Origin: Candidatus Tectimicrobiota bacterium
GTDB taxonomy: Bacteria > JACPSX01
Reading direction: 5' to 3'
Length of the DNA: 8,739 nt
NCBI GenBank assembly: GCA_016193065.1
Contig: JACPSX010000179.1
Span: 1-8,739 of the forward strand
Numbering within the stretch: position 1 is the stretch's first letter; every line of letters begins with the position of its first letter. The notes beneath the pieces were generated by a model. It was not told the DNA's origin. It saw only the letters and a list, made by a program, of their open reading frames with translations, and searched no databases. Of the stretch, positions 1 to 6,735 are shown piece after piece. Made by a program: the position numbers and the translations under genes.

Positions 1-72
1 GAGAGGGGAAGGGTGAGGGGCGCTGCGGCGGAATGTAACAAATATTTCTGCGGGAATCCCCTTCACTGAAGA
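1..72. other. intergenic sequence at the window edge
   Basis: No gene is visible. Bases 1-20 are a G/A-rich run (GAGAGGGGAAGGGTGAGGGG) that resembles another common class of dispersed intergenic repeat (GAGAGGG...GGGTGAGGG), but only one edge is seen here, so this is tentative. Confidence 0.3.
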
Positions 73-151
73 AAATCCCCTCTGCTCCCCCCTTTAAAAA
101 GGGGGGTAAAACCAAAACTCCCCCTTTAGAAAAGGGGGGAAGGGGGGATTT
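73..151. repeat. C/G-rich double-hairpin intergenic repeat
   Basis: Outer ends AAATCCCC (73-80) and GGGGATTT (144-151) are perfect inverted repeats. Between them sit two separate hairpins: CCCCCCTTT/AAAGGGGGG, strictly CCCCCCTTT-AA-AAAGGGGGG (87-106), and CCCCCTTT/AAAGGGGG (120-138). The 79-bp layout of terminal inverted repeats around internal hairpins resembles a miniature non-autonomous repeat. I see no coding potential and no flanking target duplication. Confidence 0.65.
107..138 (-). terminator. candidate intrinsic terminator after the SGNH gene
   Basis: On the minus strand a hairpin with an eight-base stem (CCCCCTTT/AAAGGGGG, loop TCT, 120-138) is followed by AGTTTTGGTTTTA (107-119). 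Stem plus broken T tract is terminator-like and lies about 60 bases beyond the SGNH stop codon. It is part of a larger repeat element, so termination may be a by-product. Confidence 0.4.
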
Positions 152-196
152 CGCATGAGAAATAACAATTCCCCGCTTCCATACTTTCCCCCTTGA

Positions 197-1387
197 TTAG
201 CCGCTATCCGACGGTCGGCCAAGCACGCCAATTCTCTCAAGTCCTTTCATGAGCTGGGAGGCGATAACCCGGTGCCCTGAGGGGTTCGCATGGGGGTCCA
301 ACGCAAAGCGGAACTCCCTCACGGAAATACTGGGAAACTCCTGGAGCATATCAATGAATTGTACACCCAGCTTCTCGGCGATCCGCCGGTATCCGCGCTG
401 CAATTTCATCCGGTCAACGCGCCCTGACAGTTCCGGCAGGGCTGCTATTACTTTGGCATAATACGCGTCCGACCATTCTATGGGATCCGGATGCACGGCG
501 ATCACCAGCGTTCCACCATACGAAGACACCAGATGATTGAGCGAGCGTATGGCCGCCGTCGCCAGTTCCCAGCGCTGCCTTGCCAAGGGATCAAGATCAT
601 CCCGCAAATACGTGTTCTTTACCCAGCCGCCCACGTCACGAGGTGTCCGTAGAATGCGGTAGGAATACCATACATGCCTGAGGATTGCCGAATTCCGAAG
701 CCAGAAATTCGGCTTGGGAGGAGGGGTCTCCTTTGCCCTGCGCAGAAGATCGAGCCGTGCCGGATCAGGTGGTAGCGGAACGAGATAACCGTCAGGTCCC
801 ACCGTGTACCGGCCGTAGGGCAGCTCGGGTACATCTTCAAAAAGATCATTATTGGTGACATACATCACTACAATCCGCGGCCGGAAACCTTGCCTATACA
901 ACTTCCGAAAGAACAAGTATTCCTGTACCGTGTTAAAACCATTGGAGCCAGCGTTCATCGTCTTCACTGCCCAACCTTTGCGTACAAGCTCGCGCTCAAT
1001 GAGGGAGACATAGGTGGATTCGGCCGGAACCTGCACCGCCGTCGTTTGCGAGTCGCCAAGAAATAATATGGTCCCCTCCCCGGGTGGGATCGGACCGGAC
1101 TGCCCCGCGGCGATTCTAAAACCAAACTCGTTTGTCCGAACCTCATTCATCCACTCATTTGTATAGAAAGTAATATGCAATCTGGATGCCGGAGCAAACC
1201 CAATCTCTGGATCGGTCTGCCAGAGAACATTGTCGGGCGTTTTCCCGGCACGTTGAAATGGCCCAAAAAAACGAAGACCCAACTCGAGGCAGACCAAACC
1301 AGCCAGAACTGAGAAGAAGCAAAGCGCTACTCTTCTCCACAGAGGCCCCCGCTCGGAACCTGCCGCTGTCCCAGGGGAACGATTCAA
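197..1387 (-). CDS. membrane-anchored SGNH/GDSL-type hydrolase or acyl-editing protein
   Basis: A 396-residue protein with a basic N-terminus (RR at 18-19) and one hydrophobic segment (about 20-41), so probably an inner-membrane anchor with the catalytic domain outside the cytoplasm. SGNH-family blocks are visible: FLGDSQT (109-115) with nucleophile Ser113, the AGSNGFNT block (146-153) with Gly147/Asn149, TNND (178-181), and the C-terminal LDPHANPSGH (363-372) supplying the Asp364/His366 pair. The family cleaves or transfers acyl esters. In glycan clusters such proteins usually add or remove O-acetyl groups on the polymer, but no acetyl-donating membrane acyltransferase is in the window. Start is TTG, directly after the polymerase stop codon with a strong purine-rich site. 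It is the last gene of the cluster and is followed by repeats. Class is confident; hydrolase versus transferase is open. Confidence 0.85.
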   Translation of the reverse strand: MNRSPGTAAGSERGPLWRRVALCFFSVLAGLVCLELGLRFFGPFQRAGKTPDNVLWQTDPEIGFAPASRLHITFYTNEWMNEVRTNEFGFRIAAGQSGPIPPGEGTILFLGDSQTTAVQVPAESTYVSLIERELVRKGWAVKTMNAGSNGFNTVQEYLFFRKLYRQGFRPRIVVMYVTNNDLFEDVPELPYGRYTVGPDGYLVPLPPDPARLDLLRRAKETPPPKPNFWLRNSAILRHVWYSYRILRTPRDVGGWVKNTYLRDDLDPLARQRWELATAAIRSLNHLVSSYGGTLVIAVHPDPIEWSDAYYAKVIAALPELSGRVDRMKLQRGYRRIAEKLGVQFIDMLQEFPSISVREFRFALDPHANPSGHRVIASQLMKGLERIGVLGRPSDSG

Positions 1388-1401
1388 CTACCCCTCACCC
1401 C
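1388..1401 (-). promoter_or_regulatory. Shine-Dalgarno region deciding a TTG start
   Basis: On the minus strand GGGGTGAGGGG is followed by the polymerase stop TAG and then directly by TTG at 1385-1387. The purine run gives anti-SD pairing at three to eight bases from TTG, supporting this unusual start for the SGNH gene. No ATG lies nearby in that frame. Stop and start abut, so reinitiation by terminating ribosomes is likely. Confidence 0.6.
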
Positions 1402-2857
1402 TTTGAGGCTTCCTGCCCTCCAGATACTCGATCAAAGCGAGGAGTAGGGGCTTCCTTCTATGGCGATCACCGGGTCGTGCCGGTACGATCCACCCTCTTG
1501 CCCGCCCCAAGATCAAGAGACCAACCATCAAAAGGTACGATGTCCAGGCCCCTCCCACAAAAAAAACAAAATTCGACGGCATATTGATCGTCGTGCCGAA
1601 AAGACTTACATAAATAACGCAGGTTCCTATATCATACCCCCCGAACCATCGTTCGCAGGTGCGGCTGATGACCATGATCAGCATTCCCAGGAGAAGACAT
1701 GCAATCACGATCCCCGCTCCGCCGCCGGAGAGGTAGGCGTCCTGGAAAAAATTGGACTTCGCGGACACCAATGATTCCCTTGGCACGACACCTGCCTCAT
1801 AGACCCGCTCCATGGACAATTGTTCCAGGTCTGGTTTCCCGGGCCACAAGATGCGCGGCACCAGACCGAACATTGACTCCTTGACGAGTTCCACACCATA
1901 ATACGGCCTGTTCCCGGGTACAAATTCAAGATATTTGCCGAACGCATCCATATCGTTTGCTCGGCCTGATAGTCCCCCCCAAATCTGCTCCAGACGCTCC
2001 TCGAGGGACATACTCAGCACAGGCTCAAGAGACAAGGTTACCGCGGCGCTCCGCCCGACTCCCACATACCACAACAACGGCCTCAACAAGGTCCCCAATG
2101 GGTAGAGAAATAAAAACCAAATGAGAACAAATGCACTCCCCCCGATTACGACCCGCCGGGGCATCAGGGGATACAGAAGAGCAGCAAGCGTGATACCACT
2201 GAAAAGCACCAGGCCTCTCCAACCGCTGATCATCATGCGGGTGAGGTTGATCCCCAACAGGAGGAATGTCACAGCCATGTTGATGAAGCGCCGACGCCGT
2301 ACGGACAACGCAAACTCCACCAGGATCGCGGTTGCGGAGATGTCAAGCAACTTCTGGCTAAGATTCCACAGGCCGGGTATGAGAGCACTCACCGTCCCCA
2401 CACCCAGAGCAATGAGCGAGACGACGATTAGGCTATAGGGCGGAATGGAGCGGATCACATATTTGGGCGGGCCATACCGAAAGCCAACCAGCTTGATCCC
2501 GGCGGTCACACTCGCGTGAGCCAGCAGCATCCAAGCTTGCCCCACAGCAATCGTCTTAAGTACATCCTCCAGCGGATCAAGATCCCGTCCGAAGAAACCA
2601 AACCCGGCGGCATTCAAAGCGTAAAATCCCGCTCCGACTACATGATAGGCCACGAAGAATAAGTGAAACATGAAGCCGGGACGCAGCAGCCTGTGGGTGA
2701 TTGGCAGGTTATCTCCAGATTGCCTGAACCAACGGGTCTGAGCAATCCCTGCAATGAAAAAGGACCCCACACTGGACAAGGCGATGGACAGTCCGGGAGG
2801 GTCCCGCCACATCAACCCGAGGAGATACGGCAAGAAAACAACGAAAATCCTATCCAT
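1388..2857 (-). CDS. Wzy-like oligosaccharide repeat-unit polymerase, polytopic membrane protein
   Basis: A 489-residue inner-membrane protein with about a dozen hydrophobic segments, roughly at 3-16, 21-40, 62-85, 102-120, 141-162, 165-185, 192-209, 213-231, 236-256, 379-398, 410-425 and 429-450. A long hydrophilic loop spans about 257-376, as in O-antigen/capsule polymerases, which join lipid-linked repeat units at the outer face of the membrane. The loop contains GLVPRILWPGKPDL (331-344), a stretch typical of this polymerase group. The C-terminus is short and basic. I chose the ATG at 2857 because membrane segment one begins right after it; a TTG at 2881 would add eight residues. Neither has a clear ribosome binding site. 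It follows a 235-bp gap, and its stop TAG abuts the next start. Family members diverge strongly, so 'ligase or other glycan membrane enzyme' remains possible. Confidence 0.8.
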   Translation of the reverse strand: MDRIFVVFLPYLLGLMWRDPPGLSIALSSVGSFFIAGIAQTRWFRQSGDNLPITHRLLRPGFMFHLFFVAYHVVGAGFYALNAAGFGFFGRDLDPLEDVLKTIAVGQAWMLLAHASVTAGIKLVGFRYGPPKYVIRSIPPYSLIVVSLIALGVGTVSALIPGLWNLSQKLLDISATAILVEFALSVRRRRFINMAVTFLLLGINLTRMMISGWRGLVLFSGITLAALLYPLMPRRVVIGGSAFVLIWFLFLYPLGTLLRPLLWYVGVGRSAAVTLSLEPVLSMSLEERLEQIWGGLSGRANDMDAFGKYLEFVPGNRPYYGVELVKESMFGLVPRILWPGKPDLEQLSMERVYEAGVVPRESLVSAKSNFFQDAYLSGGGAGIVIACLLLGMLIMVISRTCERWFGGYDIGTCVIYVSLFGTTINMPSNFVFFVGGAWTSYLLMVGLLILGRARGWIVPARPGDRHRRKPLLLALIEYLEGRKPQRGEG

Positions 2858-2864
2858 CTCTATG

Positions 2865-2879
2865 GCGGGCTTTGCCCGC
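2865..2879. repeat. short perfect hairpin just upstream of the polymerase start
   Basis: GCGGGC (2865-2870) pairs with GCCCGC (2874-2879) around three bases. In the mRNA it ends eight bases before the chosen ATG of the polymerase gene and covers the place where a Shine-Dalgarno would sit. If translation began at the upstream TTG (2879-2881) the hairpin would be coding. It may dampen initiation, or be a repeat fragment. Confidence 0.4.
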
Positions 2880-2953
2880 AACCCAAGTGTCAGTGCGAGT
2901 GTCTGTAGTCATCTGTCCGTGACAAGACGGCGTCTTGCAAGAGTTTTCAAGCC

Positions 2954-3034
2954 GTCATCCCGGCGAAGGCCGGGATCCAGTGTCTTCACCGACTCTCAAA
3001 ACAGCTGGACCCCGGTTTCCACCGGGGTGACGAC
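2954..3034. repeat. nested palindromic repeat element (REP-like)
   Basis: Two 27-base arms (2954-2980 and 3005-3031) are inverted copies, identical at 21 of 27 positions, separated by 24 bases. Each arm is itself a hairpin with an eight-base stem and four-base loop: ATCCCGGC/GCCGGGAT (2957-2976) and ACCCCGGT/ACCGGGGT (3009-3028). The six differences between arms are two compensated base-pair changes plus two loop changes, so both stems stay perfect. The single arm resembles the 20-base layout of neisserial dRS3 repeats (ATTCCC, eight bases, GGGAAT) and similar GTCATCCC-type repeats in other bacteria. This is probably a non-autonomous dispersed repeat. Confidence 0.75.
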
Positions 3035-3092
3035 TTCTGACCAGGCGATGAAAGATGCGACGCATTTGCGTCATATCTCACGACGGAACAAT

Positions 3093-4343
3093 CTAACCTG
3101 CTGGAATGCCGGCGTGCCAGGTTGACACGCCGGAAGTTGACGCACGCTGGACGATCCGGAGCCCTTCCAGGATGCCATCCACGGCACGTTCAATGGAGTA
3201 TCCGGCGATCTTTTCCCGGACCGCCGCCTTCGCTGAGTGACACCGAACCGGATCAGACCACGCCGCCATCCTCACAGCGAGCCGTTCCACATCCCCCATG
3301 GGGAAGAAGTCCCCGGTCCTTCCCGGATCGATCAAGTCCGGCCCGCAGCCGGCTTGGTCGCTCACGATGGCGGGCAGACCGCAGGCCATGGCTTCGTTCA
3401 CGACGAGACCCCAGGTCTCTCCGGCATCCGATGGCAAAATCAGACAGTCCGCCGCCACGTAGGCCTTCGGTATCTCTGTTTGATTCATAAACCCGGCAAA
3501 TGTCACGCAGCGCCTGCCGGTCATACTCCGCAATACCTCTGCTCTCTCTTCAAACATCCCCCGCATACTACCATCCCCGACCACAAGCAGGTGGATCGGG
3601 CACTTGACAAAAAATTGCGTACGCTTGACAGACAGCACTTCGAGTGCGGACAAGATATCCTGGAAGTGCTTTTTCGGAATCAGTTTTCCGCTAAAGAGGA
3701 AGCATATGCTATCCGGAGGAATCCCCCACTCCTCTCGTAGCATAGACCTCTGCGGCTCATAACTCCTGGCGGTTTCCAAGAAACGGCGGTTGTCCACGCA
3801 ATAGGGAGCCGCGATGAGCCTGCTCTCCGGAATTCCAAACTTTTCGTACAGGCGCCGATTGGCAACGCCAACGGTCAAAAATACTGATACGCGCTGAAAG
3901 AGCAACTTTAGGAGCGGCCGCTTGACCATCTCCTTCCACCAGGAGGCTCGGCGCAAGTCGTTTGTCTCCGCCCGCAGCAGGACCGGGATGCCCGCCCTAC
4001 GTGCTTGGAAGACTGCCTGCCAGTATGCCTGCGGATACCAGCCGTTGACCAAAAGCGCGTGGACATCGAGCTCCTGGAACAACGGCCCAAGAGAACCGAT
4101 GCGCGTGCCGCGGAAACGAGTGATCTCCGCCCGCAATGGGTGAGTCTTCAGGAAGCGGTAGGAATAGCCGCCGAGCATATCGATGTCCCAGGAGAAAGCC
4201 CTGCCGAATCCCTGGTCGAAGCTCTCCTGGTATCCCTGGTCGGAGAGATACCAGACCTCAAAGGGCACCTCCCCGCGCCGGGCCAGCTCCTTCCAGAGCG
4301 GGACCTGGTACTGGATCGGATGTGTGGTCAGAATCGCCAGCAT
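3093..4343 (-). CDS. GT4 family glycosyltransferase (third of three)
   Basis: A 416-residue GT-B glycosyltransferase. The start MLAILTTHPIQYQVPLWKEL is typical of a group of GT4 enzymes in polysaccharide clusters. The acceptor domain includes LLRAETNDLR (122-131). The donor domain opens with FLFSGKLIPKKHF (215-227), giving the phosphate-binding Lys220 and Lys224/225, and the EX7E pair is E309 and E317 in GETWGLVVNEAMACGLP. The fold should end near ILEGLRIV (391-398). The last dozen or so residues, including STWHAGIPAG, come from DNA that forms a palindrome, so this tail looks acquired. The ATG has only AGGA very close upstream, with GGAAG further off; translation may depend on the gene before it, 21 bp away. 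It is the last gene of the tight block. Sugar specificity is unknown. Confidence 0.92.
   Translation of the reverse strand: MLAILTTHPIQYQVPLWKELARRGEVPFEVWYLSDQGYQESFDQGFGRAFSWDIDMLGGYSYRFLKTHPLRAEITRFRGTRIGSLGPLFQELDVHALLVNGWYPQAYWQAVFQARRAGIPVLLRAETNDLRRASWWKEMVKRPLLKLLFQRVSVFLTVGVANRRLYEKFGIPESRLIAAPYCVDNRRFLETARSYEPQRSMLREEWGIPPDSICFLFSGKLIPKKHFQDILSALEVLSVKRTQFFVKCPIHLLVVGDGSMRGMFEERAEVLRSMTGRRCVTFAGFMNQTEIPKAYVAADCLILPSDAGETWGLVVNEAMACGLPAIVSDQAGCGPDLIDPGRTGDFFPMGDVERLAVRMAAWSDPVRCHSAKAAVREKIAGYSIERAVDGILEGLRIVQRASTSGVSTWHAGIPAG
3109..3133. repeat. hairpin inside the 3' end of the third glycosyltransferase gene
   Basis: CCGGCGTG (3109-3116) pairs perfectly with CACGCCGG (3126-3133) around a nine-base loop. 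It lies within the last codons of the glycosyltransferase and encodes part of its non-conserved C-terminal tail. It could be a repeat remnant into which the reading frame now runs, or an mRNA 3'-end stabilising structure. Confidence 0.5.
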
Positions 4344-4364
4344 ATCCTGCTCTGACTTCCGCCG

Positions 4365-5522
4365 TTAAGCGGCGTCGCTCAGCCGGCGGAAGAGACTGAC
4401 AATTCTTGCGCCGTATTCGTCCCAACCCCCGATCTTCCGCACGCGCTCCAGGGCGGCCTTGCGCATCGCTTCACGCTCGCCGCGGTGCTCGTAGAGCCAC
4501 ACCAGCTTCGCCGCGATCGCCTCGGGGGAGCGTACGGGGACGATAAACCCCTCAACGCCGTCCGTGAAGAAGTCCGCTCCGCCCGTGTGGGTAGTCGCAA
4601 TGACAGGGCTGCCGCAGGCCAGCGCCTCGCCAATGACGGAGCCAAAACCATCCTCGATCGAGGGGAGCACCATGACGTCGGCCTGCGAGTAGTAGTGAGA
4701 CAGCTCCTGCTTGCTGCGGGGCCCGAGCACATCCACCGCGAGGCCGTGGGCCCGACGGAGAAGAGTTTCACTCTCCCGCAAGACGGAGCCGACAAGAACC
4801 AGACGGCTCCCGGGGAGAGCCGCCATCCGGAAGGCATCAATGAGGTCGTGAACGCCCTTGCGCACTGAAAGTTGCCCCACAAACAACACGCGGAAAGTCC
4901 GATCCTGCGGTGTGTCCACCGGGTGGAATCGCGTCAGGTCGACGCCATACGGAATCACCGCCAGCTTGCCGGCAGGGACGCCCTTGGCGAGGAAGGTTGA
5001 TTGCGCGAACGTTGATAGGACGGTAATCATGTCCGCCTGCTCGTACGATGCGGCGGCATAGTCCAGGAACCTTGAGTCCTCCCGCCTCCGCGAGAGTCCA
5101 ACCCGCCGGTATTCCTCCGCCAGGATCTCATCCTGGAAGACGGGATGAGAGTTGACGACGTCACACACCCAGCGCGCGCCGCGGCGCCTGGCCTCCACGC
5201 CGCTGCGCAGCCCGCAGTAGGATAGAGCGTGAAAGACCTCACAGTCCGGCAGGAGCCGCGCCACGTATCCGTCCAGGGTCTGGTGACAGAACCAGTTCAG
5301 CTCGGTCCGGAACGGGTAGCGCTCGATGCCCGCTCGCCCCATTGCCTCGAAGATCGTCTGCAGATACGGAAACGTCTTGACCTTGTGGAGCGGCAGAGTC
5401 TCGCCACGGAGTTTCCATCGCGGGCGTCCGGTGAACAGCCGTTCAAGAACACCACGCCTCTCAAGCTGCCTGGCAAGGTCAAACGTGTGGAACTTCGAAA
5501 TGGTAGAGAGCACCACCCGCAT
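4365..5522 (-). CDS. GT4 family glycosyltransferase (second of three)
   Basis: A 385-residue GT-B glycosyltransferase predicted to act in the cytoplasm on the same glycan as its neighbours. It starts at an ATG preceded by a good Shine-Dalgarno, GAGGTG, seven bases upstream. The N-terminal acceptor domain opens with MRVVLSTISKFHTFDLARQL and includes CDVVNSHPVFQDE (120-132). The donor domain starts near 210; VGQLSVRKG (215-223) holds the phosphate-binding Arg221 and Lys222. The carboxylate motif reads SIEDGFGSVIGEALACG (288-304): the first glutamate of EX7E is replaced by Asp291, paired with E299, though Glu290 lies beside it. This variant is seen in some GT4 enzymes and need not mean loss of activity. 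It sits 22 bp after the first glycosyltransferase and 21 bp before the third, so it is very likely cotranscribed. Specificity is unknown. Confidence 0.92.
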   Translation of the reverse strand: MRVVLSTISKFHTFDLARQLERRGVLERLFTGRPRWKLRGETLPLHKVKTFPYLQTIFEAMGRAGIERYPFRTELNWFCHQTLDGYVARLLPDCEVFHALSYCGLRSGVEARRRGARWVCDVVNSHPVFQDEILAEEYRRVGLSRRREDSRFLDYAAASYEQADMITVLSTFAQSTFLAKGVPAGKLAVIPYGVDLTRFHPVDTPQDRTFRVLFVGQLSVRKGVHDLIDAFRMAALPGSRLVLVGSVLRESETLLRRAHGLAVDVLGPRSKQELSHYYSQADVMVLPSIEDGFGSVIGEALACGSPVIATTHTGGADFFTDGVEGFIVPVRSPEAIAAKLVWLYEHRGEREAMRKAALERVRKIGGWDEYGARIVSLFRRLSDAA

Positions 5523-5544
5523 CGGGCACCTCGCGCTCGCCTTC

Positions 5545-6735
5545 CTACCGATTCATCGCGACCATATCGGCGAGGCAACCCGCCAGCACTTGCGTCTGCT
5601 TGGCGATGTCGAAGAGCTTCTCGACCCGCGCGCGTCCCTTCCGTCCCATCTCCACCGCCATAGCACGATCGTCGACCAGCGCCAATATCGCCTCAGCCAT
5701 CTTCGGAACGTCGTACTTCTCCACGACAAACCCAGTCTCGCCATCCTGAATCAGCTCAGGAAGACCGCCGGCTCGCGTTACCACGACGGGCTTCGCCGCC
5801 GCCATGGCCTCGGCCACGACGAGACCGAAGGACTCCTCGCATCGAGACGGAGCGACGAGGATGTCGATCGACCTGAACAGGTCGGGGCTGTTCCGCTCGG
5901 GACCGCATATCACGACCACCTTGTCAAGCCCGTACTCACGGACGCGCCGGTCGATCTCCTCGCGAAAGCTCTCCTCGGCCCGGCCGATCAGAAGCATCCT
6001 CACGTCGCTTCGCTGGGCGCAAACAATTCGCGCGGCCTCGACAAAGTCATGAATCCCCTTGGGCTCATCAACCCGGCCGACGAACGCCACCAGAGGCGTC
6101 GACTCTGCCCATCCGTAACGCTTCCTGAATATGTCCTTAGCAGACGTGTTCAGCTCGAATGCCGCGGCCTCGACTCCGTTGTAGATTTTCTCGATCTTGG
6201 CGCTGGCGATACCCAGCGCTTGCAGGCGAGACCGAACCGCGTCGGAGACGACGACATACCTCGTCACCGCGCGATCCAGCAGGCGAAATAGAACCCGGTA
6301 GAAGCAAGTGTCGGGATAATACTCGTGGACGTGGCAGACGACGGGGATCCGCGACCATAATAAGATCGGGAACATCTGGATCAGCAGATGGTAGCCGGAG
6401 ACGTAGAACAGGTCGAACCGGTGCTGCCGCCGCAGGCGCTGCAGGTCCCAGAACAGCCACGGGAGGCGAAGCAAGCACTCCGCCGTCATCCTGATGTTTG
6501 ACCAAGTCGGCTGCTTCGACAGAAAACCCAGATACGACAGGTCGAACCGAATCCCCAGACTGTTCAAGCGCTCGATGAAGTTGCCGTCGTTCCAATGAGT
6601 CACCAGGAATCGCACGCTGAACCTCTCAGGGTTCAGGTGCTTGAAGAATCGCAGCGTGGCGTGCGCGAGGCCGAATACCTGGCCCGTAGGAATCACGACC
6701 AGAATCTTCACCGGTCTTGCCACCGGGTCAGTCAT
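5545..6735 (-). CDS. GT4 family glycosyltransferase (first of three)
   Basis: Retaining GT-B glycosyltransferase, expected to move a sugar from a nucleotide-sugar donor onto a growing lipid-linked glycan at the cytoplasmic face of the membrane. Counting from the ATG at 6735 (396 residues), the N-terminal acceptor domain begins at VKILVVIPTGQVFGLA (9-24) and the donor domain begins near 214. FVGRVDEPKG (218-227) supplies the donor-phosphate-binding Arg221 and Lys226. The EX7E motif is E301 to E309 in EESFGLVVAEAMA. GGLPELI (323-329) follows. A longer frame opens at an ATG at 6771, but the 6735 ATG overlaps the TGA of the repaired asnB-like gene as ATGA, the usual sign of coupled translation, and neither start has a clear Shine-Dalgarno sequence. 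Donor and acceptor sugars cannot be told from sequence. A 22-bp gap separates it from the next gene. Confidence 0.92.
   Translation of the reverse strand: MTDPVARPVKILVVIPTGQVFGLAHATLRFFKHLNPERFSVRFLVTHWNDGNFIERLNSLGIRFDLSYLGFLSKQPTWSNIRMTAECLLRLPWLFWDLQRLRRQHRFDLFYVSGYHLLIQMFPILLWSRIPVVCHVHEYYPDTCFYRVLFRLLDRAVTRYVVVSDAVRSRLQALGIASAKIEKIYNGVEAAAFELNTSAKDIFRKRYGWAESTPLVAFVGRVDEPKGIHDFVEAARIVCAQRSDVRMLLIGRAEESFREEIDRRVREYGLDKVVVICGPERNSPDLFRSIDILVAPSRCEESFGLVVAEAMAAAKPVVVTRAGGLPELIQDGETGFVVEKYDVPKMAEAILALVDDRAMAVEMGRKGRARVEKLFDIAKQTQVLAGCLADMVAMNR

Larger units (their letters stand above)
2858..3092. other. 235-bp intergenic stretch between glycosyltransferase and polymerase genes
   Basis: This is the largest gap in the cluster and carries no convincing coding frame. 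From the glycosyltransferase side it contains a small hairpin GACGCA/TGCGTC (3059-3072), followed on the minus strand by only a weak T-rich stretch; the nested palindrome at 2954-3034; a hairpin CAAGAC/GTCTTG (2923-2937); and a hairpin GCGGGC/GCCCGC (2865-2879) just before the polymerase ATG. I see no convincing promoter. TTGAAA (2945-2950) has no good -10 partner 16-18 bases downstream. The gap could end one transcription unit or merely slow transcription through it. Confidence 0.6.

Noticed and set aside
73-138. Two successive hairpins as a CRISPR-like array
   Set aside because: The two units are only partly alike, there is no regular spacer, and the whole is bracketed by inverted ends.
1391-1400. 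GGGTGAGGGG shared between 11-20 and the minus strand of 1391-1400
   Set aside because: Ten bases of low-complexity purine sequence; one copy serves as a ribosome binding site, so chance similarity is enough.
2923-2937. CAAGAC/GTCTTG hairpin as a terminator
   Set aside because: On the minus strand, the direction of the genes, it is followed by TCACGG with no T run.
2882-3092. Small genes or RNA in the 235-bp gap
   Set aside because: Frames there are short or continue as antisense shadows, and the structure is accounted for by palindromic repeats.
3237-3740. Plus-strand open frame of 167 codons
   Set aside because: Entirely antisense to the third glycosyltransferase, including its EX7E region; no recognisable domain.
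5326-6291. Long plus-strand open frame (321 codons) across the junction of two glycosyltransferase genes
   Set aside because: It lies opposite two well-supported genes, its protein is low-complexity and rich in Arg, His and Pro with no motif, and GC-rich antisense frames often stay open.
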